Shown here piece after piece: positions 47,981 to 56,940 of a stretch of DNA of 64,000 nt. Numbering within the stretch: position 1 is the stretch's first letter; every line of letters starts with the position of its first letter. A model generated the notes under the pieces. It made no database searches, had not been told where the DNA came from, and worked only from the letters and a program-made list of their open reading frames with translations. This stretch comes from DATBHM01 sp963772375 (GTDB lineage: Bacteria; Actinomycetota; UBA4738; JACQTL01): positions 1 to 64,000 of the forward strand of contig CAVYXG010000009.1 in NCBI GenBank assembly GCA_963772375.1. Direction: 5' to 3'. The translations under genes were made by a program, and so were the position numbers.

Positions 47981-48059
47981 GCCAGCCAACCAACCAACGG
48001 TGGTTCCCCAACGTGAGCCACCTGGGACCCCGGAACTCCTGAGCGCGGAGTCGGCTGCC

Positions 48060-48082
48060 CGGCTGTCCGGCTGTCCGGCTGC
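48060..48082. repeat. Short tandem repeat (CCGGCTGT)
   Basis: About three copies of the 8-mer CCGGCTGT between the tRNA and the next gene. Too short to infer function. Confidence 0.6.
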
Positions 48083-48098
48083 TCGCTGATCGGGAGCC

Positions 48099-48356
48099 TC
48101 AGCGCCTCTTTCGCCACTGACGGAGGGCCACGAGCGCGACGATCGCGCCGACCGCGATCGCGATGATGCGAGGGGAGACCAGCCGGGCCTTCGTTGCGCG
48201 CGCCTGGGCCTTCAGCTGATCGACGGCCTCGACCAGGCCGAGACGTTCCCGTTCGAGGTCGGTGAGGACCTCGTCGACGGGGCGTGCCGGGGTCCTGGCC
48301 TGGCGACCGTTCGAGGCGGCCTTCGAGCCGCGTGCGCCCTCGGCCTCAGCCGGCAT
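48099..48356 (-). CDS. DUF3618-like small membrane protein
   Basis: An 85-aa protein. RPVDEVLTDLERERLGLVEAVDQLKAQ resembles the DUF3618 helical segment, followed by one C-terminal membrane helix (IIAIAVGAIVALVAL) and RQWRKRR. It overlaps the upstream holin-X gene, a pairing frequent in actinobacteria. Function unknown. ATG 48356; an alternative start lies at 48365. Confidence 0.68.
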   Translation of the reverse strand: MPAEAEGARGSKAASNGRQARTPARPVDEVLTDLERERLGLVEAVDQLKAQARATKARLVSPRIIAIAVGAIVALVALRQWRKRR

Positions 48357-48834
48357 TGAACCCACTGGATTGGTCGGCCGGGGACGCGTTCGCCGTGACG
48401 CCCGCGGACACGTCGATCGGAGGAGCAGGGCCGGGCGTCGGCGACGGGGTGGATCCGTCCTTGGGGCGGATCCCGAGAGCAGCGGCGGTGAGTCGGGCCT
48501 GCTCCTTGGACAGCCGGGGGCCCTTGGTCTTGTTGAAGCGATCCCGCGCGAGCGCCCCGAGTGCGGCCATCACGATCAGGTACAGGACCAGGACGATCAG
48601 GATCGACAGCCACAACGGCAGCGGGATCGCAAGGACGACCACGAGCAGGGCCGTGACGAGCCCGAACACGAACACGCCGATGAACGCCGCCGCGAAGGCG
48701 AGGGCGGCTCCGATCCCGGCGTTCTTGCCCGTGCTCGCGAGCTCCGCCTTGACGAGCTCGGCCTGGAGGCGCGAGACGGCCGTCGCCCGCTGCGCTACCT
48801 CTTTGACGGCTGCCCGAAGCCCTCGCTCCTTCAT
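48346..48834 (-). CDS. Holin-X-family envelope protein (DUF1469/PF07332)
   Basis: A 162-aa protein. An amphipathic N-terminal helix (LRAAVKEVAQRATAVSRLQAELVKAEL), two membrane helices (about 44-70 and 75-100), and a polar Pro-rich tail. This matches the 'actinobacterial holin-X' family. It is not necessarily a phage gene. ATG 48834; ATG 48858 is also possible. Confidence 0.78.
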   Translation of the reverse strand: MKERGLRAAVKEVAQRATAVSRLQAELVKAELASTGKNAGIGAALAFAAAFIGVFVFGLVTALLVVVLAIPLPLWLSILIVLVLYLIVMAALGALARDRFNKTKGPRLSKEQARLTAAALGIRPKDGSTPSPTPGPAPPIDVSAGVTANASPADQSSGFNAG

Positions 48835-48921
48835 CCGAGGAACCGTAGCACGCAGCATCCTTCGGCCCGCACGGCGACGCGCCTCCCCGGCAGGACCGGG
48901 TCGCCCCGCGTCTGCCCACCG

Positions 48922-49308
48922 TCACGTCGTGACGTGCTCCAGCTCCTCGGCCGCAAGCGCCTCCGCCCTGGTCCGATGGACCGTCCCGGGTGCGTGCTGG
49001 GGCGGGGCGTACAGGGTCAGCAGCTTCATCGAGGCCTCGCCCGTGTTCCGGATGTCGTGCCTCGTCCCGGCCGGAACGTACAGGAGCTCACCGGGCTCGA
49101 GCGACCGTGCCGCCCCGTTCAGCACCGCCTCGCCGTGGCTGTCGACCATCACGAACAGCTGGTCGACGTCGTGCACCTCCTCGCCGATCGCCTCATGCGG
49201 TTCCAGGGCCATGACGACCACCTGCGCGTGCTCGCCCGTGAACAGCACCGACCGGAACCACTCGTTCGTGCGGGCCGCGGCGGCCAGGTCGACCTCGAAC
49301 GGTTCCAT
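48922..49308 (-). CDS. Cupin-domain protein
   Basis: A 128-aa single-cupin protein. First motif HEAIGEEVHDVDQLFVMVDSHGE, second motif ELLYVPAGTRHDIRNTG. The metal-binding His/Glu set is present. ATG 49308 with GAGGAGGCGGG in front. No substrate can be inferred. Confidence 0.85.
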   Translation of the reverse strand: MEPFEVDLAAAARTNEWFRSVLFTGEHAQVVVMALEPHEAIGEEVHDVDQLFVMVDSHGEAVLNGAARSLEPGELLYVPAGTRHDIRNTGEASMKLLTLYAPPQHAPGTVHRTRAEALAAEELEHVTT

Positions 49309-49540
49309 CCCGCCTCCTCTCCATCGGGCGACGCGCGCCCGAACGCTCGCCGGCAGTCTGGACGTGCGCGCGATGCGGCGGAGAGGTCGACCGGCCCCTC
49401 CTGGATGGGGAGCTCGCCGGATCGTTGCCACCTCGGGAGGAGGATGAAGGCCCGGATGCCCGCCATCTCCGCGAGCCCGCGGGCCCGACGCGACGGCCCA
49501 TGTCATGATCGGTGGAGCGGTTCGAGACGGAGGTGACGGG

Positions 49541-49930
49541 ATGGACGAGACGAAGCGGGCCTGGGACGAGGTGGGGGAGGCGTTCACGACGCTGGGCCGG
49601 GTCGTGTCGGAGCGGTACCGGCGTCTGGGCGGGGAGCGTGCCGCTCAGCCGAGCGCCGGGAAGGAGGGCGGGGTGGCGGACGCCGTTCGCCGGGCGATCG
49701 ACGAGCTTGATCTCGCGTTCACCTCCCTCGGCGACACCATGAGGGACGACGAGACCCGGCAGCACGTGCGGGACAGCGGCCGCAAGCTGAGCGACGCGCT
49801 GAAGGTGACGTTCTCGGAGATCGGCGACGAGGTTCGCCGGGCGATGGGCGGCGCTCCGCCGCCCGGACCGGGCGCGCCTCCGCCTCCGGCGCCGCCATCC
49901 GAGCCTCGGCCCGACTCCGACGCGTCGTGA
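49541..49930 (+). CDS. Hypothetical helical protein with Pro-rich tail
   Basis: A 129-aa protein I do not recognise. WDEVGEAFTTLGRVVSERYRRL and ELDLAFTSLGDTMRDDETRQHVRDSGRKLSDALKVTFSEIGDEV are amphipathic helices with an internal similarity (EAFTTLG / LAFTSLG). A PPPGPGAPPPPAPP tail follows. ATG 49541 with GGAGGTGACGGG upstream. No membrane segment. Confidence 0.65.
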   Translation: MDETKRAWDEVGEAFTTLGRVVSERYRRLGGERAAQPSAGKEGGVADAVRRAIDELDLAFTSLGDTMRDDETRQHVRDSGRKLSDALKVTFSEIGDEVRRAMGGAPPPGPGAPPPPAPPSEPRPDSDAS

Positions 49931-49961
49931 GCGAGCGCGGTCGCAACGGACCGCACCGGAG

Positions 49962-50843
49962 TCACGTCCCGGGCGCGAGGAGACGGGCGACCTCGGCGAG
50001 GCCCGGCCAGTCGATCGATTCCTGAACGCACCGGGCGAACAGCCACAGCAGGAGGCGCTCGCGGTCGAGATCCAGCAGGTCGGCCATCCGCGCGGCGAGT
50101 CCGGCCGGATCCGCCCGGAGCCGCTCCCCGCAGTTGAGCATGTGCTGGAGCGCGTCGTAGGCCGGGTCGCCCACGTGTGGCTTCGGGTCGATCGCCAGCC
50201 ACGGCTCTCGTGCCGCCGACAGCACGTTGCCCGCGTGGAGGTCGGTGGCCAGGAGCGTGCGCCGTGAGGCGCTTCCCGGCAGCTCGCGGAACAGCGCGAG
50301 CCCCTCGCGCACCAGGCCGGAGTCGAGTGGAAGCTCGCTCTCGGACCGCTTCCGCTCGACCTCGACGGCCCACTGATCGCACGTGGCCCCCAGCGAGGGG
50401 AACGGATGCCCCGGCGGGGGCTCGCGCCACAGCCGGCGGAGCAGGCCGGCCACGACGACGTCCTGTTCCGGTTCGGGGAGCAGCTCCATCGTCGTGCCGG
50501 GGCGGCACCGCTCGAGGAGCAGGGCGGTGGTGTGCGGGTCGACGTCGACGCTCTCGTGGAGCAGCACCGCGCCGTCGCCCGCCCAGAATCGGAGGCCGTC
50601 GGCTTCGTGCTCGGCTTCGGGATGCCGCCACAGCACCTTCACGACCAGATCGTCGCGGCCGTTCCTGGACGCGGGGGCGACCCACGCCGTCTGGCCTCCG
50701 GGGCGGAACGGCGCGCCCACCTCGACCGCCCACCGCCGTTCGAGTCCGCCGACGGTGAGGGGGAGGGTCGCCAGCCAGTCCTCGCGGCCCTCCGCCCGCG
50801 CGGCGGCGGCCAGGTTCCCGGGGATCTCGACACGTCCGCTCAC
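49962..50843 (-). CDS. APH(6)/hydroxyurea kinase-type phosphotransferase
   Basis: A 293-aa kinase of the aminoglycoside/hydroxyurea phosphotransferase family (PF04655). Catalytic LLATDLHAGNVLSA contains the Asp and Asn, and LAIDPKPHVGDPAYD is the metal-binding segment. Chromosomal homologues are widespread in soil actinobacteria, so resistance is possible but not shown. GTG start at 50843. Confidence 0.88.
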   Translation of the reverse strand: MSGRVEIPGNLAAAARAEGREDWLATLPLTVGGLERRWAVEVGAPFRPGGQTAWVAPASRNGRDDLVVKVLWRHPEAEHEADGLRFWAGDGAVLLHESVDVDPHTTALLLERCRPGTTMELLPEPEQDVVVAGLLRRLWREPPPGHPFPSLGATCDQWAVEVERKRSESELPLDSGLVREGLALFRELPGSASRRTLLATDLHAGNVLSAAREPWLAIDPKPHVGDPAYDALQHMLNCGERLRADPAGLAARMADLLDLDRERLLLWLFARCVQESIDWPGLAEVARLLAPGT

Positions 50844-50999
50844 GTCGGGGCGAGCTTCCCACGACCCGTCCCGGACCCGGGACGTTCGTGCGGGGGAGGG
50901 GCCGAGGTGCCGACGGCGTTTCGGAGGACCGGCGGGTAGAGTCGGGCGCCGTCTCGACGGGTCCGGTGTCGGGGCGACGGAACGATCCACGGAGGGCGG

Positions 51000-51779
51000 A
51001 TGGATCTCGGTCTGGGCGGCAAGGTCGCCCTGGTGGCCGCGTCGAGCAGGGGGCTGGGCAGGGCCTCGGCGGTCGCGCTCGCCCGCGAGGGCGCGCGGGT
51101 CACGCTCTGCGCGCGGACCGAGGCCGACCTCGAGGCGGCCGCGGACGAGATCCGGGGCGAGACCGGCGCGGCGGTGCTCGCCGTGGCGGCGGACCTGTCG
51201 ACCGCCGACGGCGTCGCGACGGTGGTGGCCGCCACGGTTGAGCGGTTCGGCGGCATCGACGTCCTGGTGAACAACAACGGCGGCCCGCCGCCGGGGCGGT
51301 TCTTCGATCTCACCGACGACGACTGGCGGCGGGCGTTCGAGACGGTGACCCTGAACTTCGTCCGGTTCGTCCGGGCGGTCGTGCCGCACATGCGGGAACG
51401 GCGGTGGGGCCGGATCGTCGGCATCCAGTCGAGCTCGGTGAAGCAGCCAGTCGAGGGCATCGACCTCTCGAACGGCATCCGGCCGGGGGTCGCGGGTCTG
51501 GTGAAGGCGATCGCACCCGACCTCGCCCGGGACGGCATCACGATCAACCTCGTGCTGCCGGGGACGTTCCTGACCGACCGCCTCCGCCAGGGGTTCGGGC
51601 CGACGGCGCCGGACGATGCCGTGATCGAGTCCGCCGTGGGGCCGACGATCCCGATGGGCCGTCTCGGGCGGCCGATGGAGCTCGGCGCGCTGGTGGCGTT
51701 CCTGGCATCCGAACCGGCGGCCTACATCACCGGGGCCGTGTACCAGGTCGACGGGGGCGGCATCCGCTCGAACGTGTAG
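51000..51779 (+). CDS. SDR-family oxidoreductase lacking the catalytic Tyr
   Basis: A 259-aa short-chain dehydrogenase fold. VAASSRGLGRASAVALAREGA binds the dinucleotide, VNNNGGPPPG is the NNAG-like motif, and the C-terminal GAVYQVDGGG is typical. At the active site the Ser region QSSSVKQPVEGIDLSN is followed by SNGIRPGVAGLVKAI, where the usual Y-x3-K has Asn instead of Tyr. A known SDR subgroup shows this change, and its activity is uncertain. ATG 51000. Confidence 0.88.
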   Translation: MDLGLGGKVALVAASSRGLGRASAVALAREGARVTLCARTEADLEAAADEIRGETGAAVLAVAADLSTADGVATVVAATVERFGGIDVLVNNNGGPPPGRFFDLTDDDWRRAFETVTLNFVRFVRAVVPHMRERRWGRIVGIQSSSVKQPVEGIDLSNGIRPGVAGLVKAIAPDLARDGITINLVLPGTFLTDRLRQGFGPTAPDDAVIESAVGPTIPMGRLGRPMELGALVAFLASEPAAYITGAVYQVDGGGIRSNV

Positions 51780-51832
51780 CCGGCGATCCGTGGGTCACGG
51801 CACGACGGCGTGACCGTGCGCAGAATGGGCCG

Positions 51833-52834
51833 GTGCGAGTGGGTCGAATCCTGGCCGGGCTGACGGCCGCGCTGGCCCTGGCGGCCTCGTGCGTCGTCGG
51901 GCACGACGACCATGGCGCCCGGCCGGCGACCGGACCATCCCGCGAGCCGTCGCCGACGCCCCCCGTTCGCTCGCCCCGGCCGCTGCGCGCCGGAACGTCC
52001 ATTCCCTCGAGTCCTCCGGCCGGCTCTTCCTCGGCGGGCCCCGGTGCGCCGTTCGTCCCCGCCGCGAACGCGCCGATCCCCGCGACGGCCGCGCCCCTCG
52101 CGACGGCCCTGGCCAGGACGACCCACGCCCTCCGCGTCTCGACCGCCCGGTGGGTCGCCACCGGCGATCCGGTCACGGACCGGCCGCCGCCCGGCCTCGT
52201 GCTCCAGGCGCTCTACGAACAGCGGATCTACCGGGACCTCATGCGGAAACCGGCGCTCACCGGCGCCGTCCTGGCACGGCTCCCCGCGGATGTCCGGACG
52301 CGGGCCAGGCTGACGACCCGGGCCATGGCAACGCTCATCGCCGGCATCCGGCCGCTGCCGTCCGCGGCAGGGTTCCGCACCGGTCCGCCCAAGCCGCCCG
52401 GCGCGCTGCTCGCGGACTTCGACGAGGCCGAGCAGCGGTTCGGCGTTCCGTGGGAGGCGCTCGCCGCGGTGATGTACGTGGAGTCGAAGTTCGGCCGGGC
52501 GCGGTCGGACAGCACGGCCGGCGCGCAGGGCCCGATGCAGTTCCTGCCCTCGACGTGGGCGGCGTACGGGCTGGGCGGCGACGTCGACGACCCCCGCGAC
52601 GCGATCCTCGGCGCGGCCAACTTCCTCCGGGCCAACGGGGCGCCCGGCGACCTGCGGCGGGCGCTGTTCGCCTACAACCACTCCGACCGCTACGTCGGCG
52701 CGGTCCTGCTGCTGGCCGACCGGCTGCGACGGGAGCCCGCGAGCCTCGTCGCCCTGTACGCCTGGCAGGTGTTCGTCGTCACCGTCCACGGCGACGTGCG
52801 CATCACCGGGCCCGGTCTGCCGGCCGGCACATAG
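51833..52834 (+). CDS. Lytic transglycosylase lipoprotein
   Basis: A 333-aa secreted protein. Lipoprotein-type signal ending LAASC, a Ser/Pro-rich spacer of about 75 residues, then a C-terminal SLT domain. MYVESKFGRARSDSTAGAQGPMQFLPSTW carries the catalytic Glu and the GxMQF(L)PSTW motif, and LFAYNHSDRYV is the third SLT motif. It cleaves peptidoglycan glycan strands. GTG start. Confidence 0.88.
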   Translation: MRVGRILAGLTAALALAASCVVGHDDHGARPATGPSREPSPTPPVRSPRPLRAGTSIPSSPPAGSSSAGPGAPFVPAANAPIPATAAPLATALARTTHALRVSTARWVATGDPVTDRPPPGLVLQALYEQRIYRDLMRKPALTGAVLARLPADVRTRARLTTRAMATLIAGIRPLPSAAGFRTGPPKPPGALLADFDEAEQRFGVPWEALAAVMYVESKFGRARSDSTAGAQGPMQFLPSTWAAYGLGGDVDDPRDAILGAANFLRANGAPGDLRRALFAYNHSDRYVGAVLLLADRLRREPASLVALYAWQVFVVTVHGDVRITGPGLPAGT

Positions 52835-52865
52835 ACTCGCGTCCTCACCGACGACGGAGGTGGTC

Positions 52866-53876
52866 ATGACCGACGTGCGGGCGCTCATCGAACGCATCCC
52901 CAAGGCGGAGCTGCACCTCCATCTCGAGGGCACGCTCGAGCCCGAGCTGAAGTTCGAGCTCGCGAAGCGGAACGACGTCGCGCTGCCATACGCATCGGCG
53001 GAGGAGATGCGCGCGGCGTACGACTACCACGACCTCAAGGGGTTCCTCGACATGTACTACGAGGGCATGGGCGTGCTGCGGGCCCGTCAGGACTTCCGCG
53101 ACCTCGCGATGGCCTACTTCCGCAAGGCCGCGTCGCAGGGCGTCGTGTACGCCGAGGTGTTCTTCGATCCCCAGGCCCACGCCACGCGCGGCGTGGACCT
53201 CGCCACGGTGATCGGCGGGATCCGCGATGCCCGCGACGAGGCGAACGACACGCTGGGCCTCCGCACGCAGCTGATCATGTGCTTCCTCCGGGACATGTCG
53301 GCGGAGTCGGCCATGGAGACGTTCGATCAGGCGCTGCCGTTCCGCGACGAGCTGGTCGGCGTGGGGCTCGACTCGAACGAGCTCGGCAACCCGCCCGTGA
53401 AGTTCGCCGAGGTGTTCGAGCGGGCCCGCGCCGAGGGCCTGCGCCTCACCATGCACTGCGACGTCGACCAGGTGGAGGCCGTCCGGAACATCGGCCAGTG
53501 CCTCCACGACATCGGCGTCGAGCGCATCGACCACGGCTCGAACTGCCTCGACGACGAGGCACTCGCGAACGAGATCGCCGAACGCGGCATCGGCCTCACG
53601 TGCTGCCCGATCTCGAACTCCTGGGTGGCCGGCGGCCTCAAGGCGCCCGAGCTCAAACAGCTCCTCGATCGGGGGATCCGCGCCACGGTGAACTCCGACG
53701 ACCCCGCGTACTTCCCGGGCTACGTGCTCGAGAACCTCGTCGCCGTGCAGGAGGCGGCATCGCTGACGGCGGAGGAGATCGTGCAGCTCGAACGCAACGC
53801 GTTCAGGATCGCGTGGCTGGACGACGCCGACCGGGCGGCGTACCTCCGGGACCTCGACTCGGCCGCCGCGGGCTGA
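52866..53876 (+). CDS. Adenine deaminase / adenosine deaminase family
   Basis: A 336-aa zinc deaminase. Metal ligands: HLHLEGTLEP, HCDVDQ, and NSDDPAYFPGY; IDHGSN supplies the catalytic His. The NSDDPAYF form is typical of adenine deaminases rather than adenosine deaminases (NTDDP). Aminofutalosine deaminases share the family, a point of note beside menaquinone genes, but no other futalosine-pathway gene is here. ATG 52866 with GGAGGTGGT. Confidence 0.87.
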   Translation: MTDVRALIERIPKAELHLHLEGTLEPELKFELAKRNDVALPYASAEEMRAAYDYHDLKGFLDMYYEGMGVLRARQDFRDLAMAYFRKAASQGVVYAEVFFDPQAHATRGVDLATVIGGIRDARDEANDTLGLRTQLIMCFLRDMSAESAMETFDQALPFRDELVGVGLDSNELGNPPVKFAEVFERARAEGLRLTMHCDVDQVEAVRNIGQCLHDIGVERIDHGSNCLDDEALANEIAERGIGLTCCPISNSWVAGGLKAPELKQLLDRGIRATVNSDDPAYFPGYVLENLVAVQEAASLTAEEIVQLERNAFRIAWLDDADRAAYLRDLDSAAAG

Positions 53877-53969
53877 TCCTGCCGCACGGACCGATGAGTT
53901 CCGCGGCGCCGGTTCGTCGGAAACGAACAGCGGGCGGCGAACGACGCCGCGTGCGGGAAGGAGGCGACG

Positions 53970-54467
53970 GTGCAGGGCATCACCACGTTCCTGTGGTTCG
54001 ACGAGCATGCCGAGGAGGCCGCCAACCACTACGTGTCCACCTTCAAGGCTATGGGCCGGGAGGATTCCGAGGTCACGCTCGTCTCGCGGTACGGGCCCTC
54101 GGCGGCGAAGGCGGCGGGCCGGCCGGAGGGGTCGGTGTTCACGGTGTGGTTCCGCCTGGACGGGCAGGAGTTCGGCTCGCTGAACGGCGGCCCGATGTTC
54201 CCGTTCTCCGAGGCGGTCTCGCTGATGGTGAACTGCAAGGACCAGGCCGACATCGACGGGTTCTGGGAGCGCCTCTCCGAGGGCGGCGAGGAGGGCCCGT
54301 GCGGCTGGCTGAAGGACCGCTACGGCCTGTCGTGGCAGGTCGTCCCCGCGGAGATGGAGCGCATGATGCAGCAGGGCGACCCCGAGCGGCAGGAACGGGT
54401 CATGGCCGCCGTGCTCGAGATGAAGAAGCTCGACCTGGCGGCGCTCCGGCAGGCGTACGACGGCTGA
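53970..54467 (+). CDS. PhnB-like VOC-superfamily protein
   Basis: A 165-aa protein; ITTFLWFDEHAEEAANHYVSTFK starts the 3-demethylubiquinone methyltransferase-like (PhnB) family, with GPCGWLKDRYGLSWQVVP as the metal-site strand. Ligand unknown. GTG start with GGAAGGAGG upstream. Followed 15 bp later by another VOC gene. Confidence 0.87.
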   Translation: MQGITTFLWFDEHAEEAANHYVSTFKAMGREDSEVTLVSRYGPSAAKAAGRPEGSVFTVWFRLDGQEFGSLNGGPMFPFSEAVSLMVNCKDQADIDGFWERLSEGGEEGPCGWLKDRYGLSWQVVPAEMERMMQQGDPERQERVMAAVLEMKKLDLAALRQAYDG

Positions 54468-54482
54468 AAGGGGAGATCGGAG

Positions 54483-54860
54483 ATGGCGGAGTTCAAGTTC
54501 CAGGGGATCATGATCGGATCGGGGGACCCCGAGACGTTGGGGAAGTTCTACACGGCCGTGCTGGGACGGGATCCCGAGATGGCCGAGGGCGGGTTCTTCG
54601 GCTGGGCGTTCGGCGACGCGTGGTTCTCGGTCGGCGAGCACTCCGAGGTGAAGGGCACCGCGGCGGAACCGCAGCGCGTGATCCTGAACCTCGAGACGCC
54701 CGACGTGCAGAGGGAGTTCGAACGCATCCGTGACGCGGGTGCGACCGTGGTGAAGGAGCCGTACGAGCTCCAGGGCGCGTGGATCGCGACGTTCGCCGAC
54801 CCCGACGGGAACTACTTCCAGCTGATGTCCCCGTGGCCGGAGGCCGCCGGGGCGAACTGA
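54483..54860 (+). CDS. Glyoxalase/VOC-superfamily protein
   Basis: A 125-aa single VOC module: GDPETLGKFYTAVLGRDPE at the start and GAWIATFADPDGNYFQLMSPW at the end, as in glyoxalase-like proteins. Substrate unknown. ATG 54483. Confidence 0.88.
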   Translation: MAEFKFQGIMIGSGDPETLGKFYTAVLGRDPEMAEGGFFGWAFGDAWFSVGEHSEVKGTAAEPQRVILNLETPDVQREFERIRDAGATVVKEPYELQGAWIATFADPDGNYFQLMSPWPEAAGAN

Positions 54861-54948
54861 CGACCCCCAGGCCGGCCACATCGCTTGCCGCCACGATCGA
54901 TGACCGAATAGCGTGGGTGCGGTTCGAGCGGGAGCGGGAGCGAGGGTC

Positions 54949-56862
54949 ATGGCACGAGCACACTGGCTGCGGTTGCGTTCGTCGTTGGTGGTGGGTGCCG
55001 TGGCCCTCGTGGCCGCCGCGGCGATGATGGTGCCGGTGGGCGCGTCGCCGACGGCCGCCCTCCGCGCGGGCTGTTCGTCGGGGTCGCACTCGCTGTCGCC
55101 GCCCGGCTCCCGCGTCTACCCGGAGGTCGGCAACGGCGGCTACCGCAGCGTCCACACCCACGTGTTCATGGTGTACGACGCCCCGACCAACAGGTTCCTG
55201 CATGGGAACCACGTCGTCCTCACCGACGTGGCCACCAAGTGCCTCACGGACTTCAGCCTCGACTTCGAACGGTCCTCCGCCGACCACAAGGCCGGCCCGC
55301 ACCTCACGGTCGGGTCCGTGAAGGTGAACGGCCACCCGGCGGCGTTCGAGTTCGTGCAGCCGACCTACCCGGGAGACCCCAACGGCGACGACGACCCGGA
55401 CCCGCTCGCCCACGAGGTGTCGAACGTCAACCCCGTCGGCCCCGGCAACCCGAACCCGCCGGCCTGCTCGCCCCAGGTCGCGGGGGACTCGCAGAACGGC
55501 CAGCAGTGTCCGGCGAACAAGCTGGTGATCACGCCGTCGTCGCCGATCCCGAAGGGGTCGACGTTCGTGGTGTCCGTGGCCTACACGGGCAAGCCGGGCG
55601 TCCACCACGACGGCGACGGCACCACCGAGGGCTGGTTCCGCTCGAACGAACCCCCGGGCGACGGCGGGTTCGTCACCACCGAGCCGGTCGGCACCGAGGA
55701 TTGGATGCCGCTCAACGACTTCCCGACGGCCAAGCCCACGTACGACTTCCACGACACCGTGAACCTCGGCCGGACGGCGATCGCCAACGGCGAGCTCAAG
55801 ACCTCCAACCCGCCGCCCCCCAACCCGCCGGACGCGAACTTCCCGGGGGGCTCGGTGACGTGGATCTGGCACAGCCCCGAGCCCATCGCCAGCTACCTCG
55901 TGGAGAACAGCGTCGGCGCGTACGGCCTCCGCGAGCTGGTGCGAAACGGCATCACGTTCTACGAGGCGCAGGCGCGCGCGATCCGCCCGGGCCGCAAGGC
56001 CCGGAACCGCGCGATCATGAACCAGCAGCCGGACATCACGCGGTTCGAGGCGAAGTTCAACGGGCCGTTCCCGCTCACGACGGACGGCGTGGTCGTCGGC
56101 CTGCCCACCGCGGGGTTCGAGGAGGAGATGCAGGGCAAGATCACGTTCCAGGGCGGCCGGGTCGACGTCGGGACCCTCTACCACGAGAACTTCCATCAGT
56201 GGTTCGGGGACAACGTGTCCGAGGACCAGTTCCGCGACACGTTCTGGAAGGAGGGGTGGGCCACCGTCGGGGAGTTCCTGCTCGAAGCCCGCATCGCGCA
56301 GCGGAACGCCGGCGGCCCCGGGACGCCCGCCGGCGACCGGGCGTTCGACCGGTCCCTCCGGCGCGGATTCGCGTCGGTGTACGCGGCCGGTGGGAAGTTC
56401 TGGACGATCGCTCCGTCCGACCCGACCGTGGAGTCGTTGTTCGGCGGGGCGAACACCTACGTCCGTCCCGCGGCCGCCTACCTCGCGCTCCGGCAGATCC
56501 TCGGGGCCCGGGCGGCGCACCCCCGGCACGACCTGTGGATCAAGGCCATCCACGACATCCAGCGCCGGTACCGTGGCGGCTCCATCACCGAGGCGCAGCT
56601 CGAGGCAGTGTTCCACGACCGGCTCCCCAGCCAGAGCGCGGGATGCCAGGCCAAGCTGACCCGGTTCTTCCGGCAGTGGTTCGACACGGTGTATCCGGCG
56701 GGCGGTGGGGCGGCGAACGAGCCCCGGATCACCGGTCCCGGGCTCCCCGGTCCGGACCAGTTCTACGAGGCCGGAACCGCCTGCGCGCCGCCGCCCGGGT
56801 TCCCCGCGGTCCCGGCCCCCGCCGCGCCCGGGGCCCGGATACCGGACGTGGCCACCCGCTGA
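54949..56862 (+). CDS. Secreted M1-family-like metallopeptidase
   Basis: A 637-aa protein with a signal peptide (residues 1-32). Zinc motif HENFH at 412-416 with the third ligand Glu435 in FWKEGWAT, as in M1 (gluzincin) peptidases. The usual GAMEN exopeptidase motif appears only as GFEEEMQG. An Asn/Pro/Asp-rich segment near 140-195 interrupts the N-terminal beta domain. Released enzyme or scavenger role is inferred. ATG 54949 with GAGCGAGGG upstream. Confidence 0.85.
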   Translation: MARAHWLRLRSSLVVGAVALVAAAAMMVPVGASPTAALRAGCSSGSHSLSPPGSRVYPEVGNGGYRSVHTHVFMVYDAPTNRFLHGNHVVLTDVATKCLTDFSLDFERSSADHKAGPHLTVGSVKVNGHPAAFEFVQPTYPGDPNGDDDPDPLAHEVSNVNPVGPGNPNPPACSPQVAGDSQNGQQCPANKLVITPSSPIPKGSTFVVSVAYTGKPGVHHDGDGTTEGWFRSNEPPGDGGFVTTEPVGTEDWMPLNDFPTAKPTYDFHDTVNLGRTAIANGELKTSNPPPPNPPDANFPGGSVTWIWHSPEPIASYLVENSVGAYGLRELVRNGITFYEAQARAIRPGRKARNRAIMNQQPDITRFEAKFNGPFPLTTDGVVVGLPTAGFEEEMQGKITFQGGRVDVGTLYHENFHQWFGDNVSEDQFRDTFWKEGWATVGEFLLEARIAQRNAGGPGTPAGDRAFDRSLRRGFASVYAAGGKFWTIAPSDPTVESLFGGANTYVRPAAAYLALRQILGARAAHPRHDLWIKAIHDIQRRYRGGSITEAQLEAVFHDRLPSQSAGCQAKLTRFFRQWFDTVYPAGGGAANEPRITGPGLPGPDQFYEAGTACAPPPGFPAVPAPAAPGARIPDVATR

Positions 56863-56940
56863 CGGAATTTTTGGGAACATCGCTCGAGCACCGGCGGCCA
56901 CGCCGCGACCGCCGACGACCAGGGGGAGCTCCGAGCTTCG

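Noticed and set aside
48060..48082. CRISPR-like repeat
   Set aside because: Only about three head-to-tail 8-mers without spacers. No cas genes in the window.
48346..48834. Prophage remnant suggested by the holin-like protein
   Set aside because: No other phage gene is nearby. Holin-X-type proteins are common chromosomal envelope proteins in actinobacteria.
52866..53876. Aminodeoxyfutalosine deaminase of a futalosine menaquinone pathway
   Set aside because: The NSDDPAYF motif favours adenine deaminase, and no mqn genes are present in the window.
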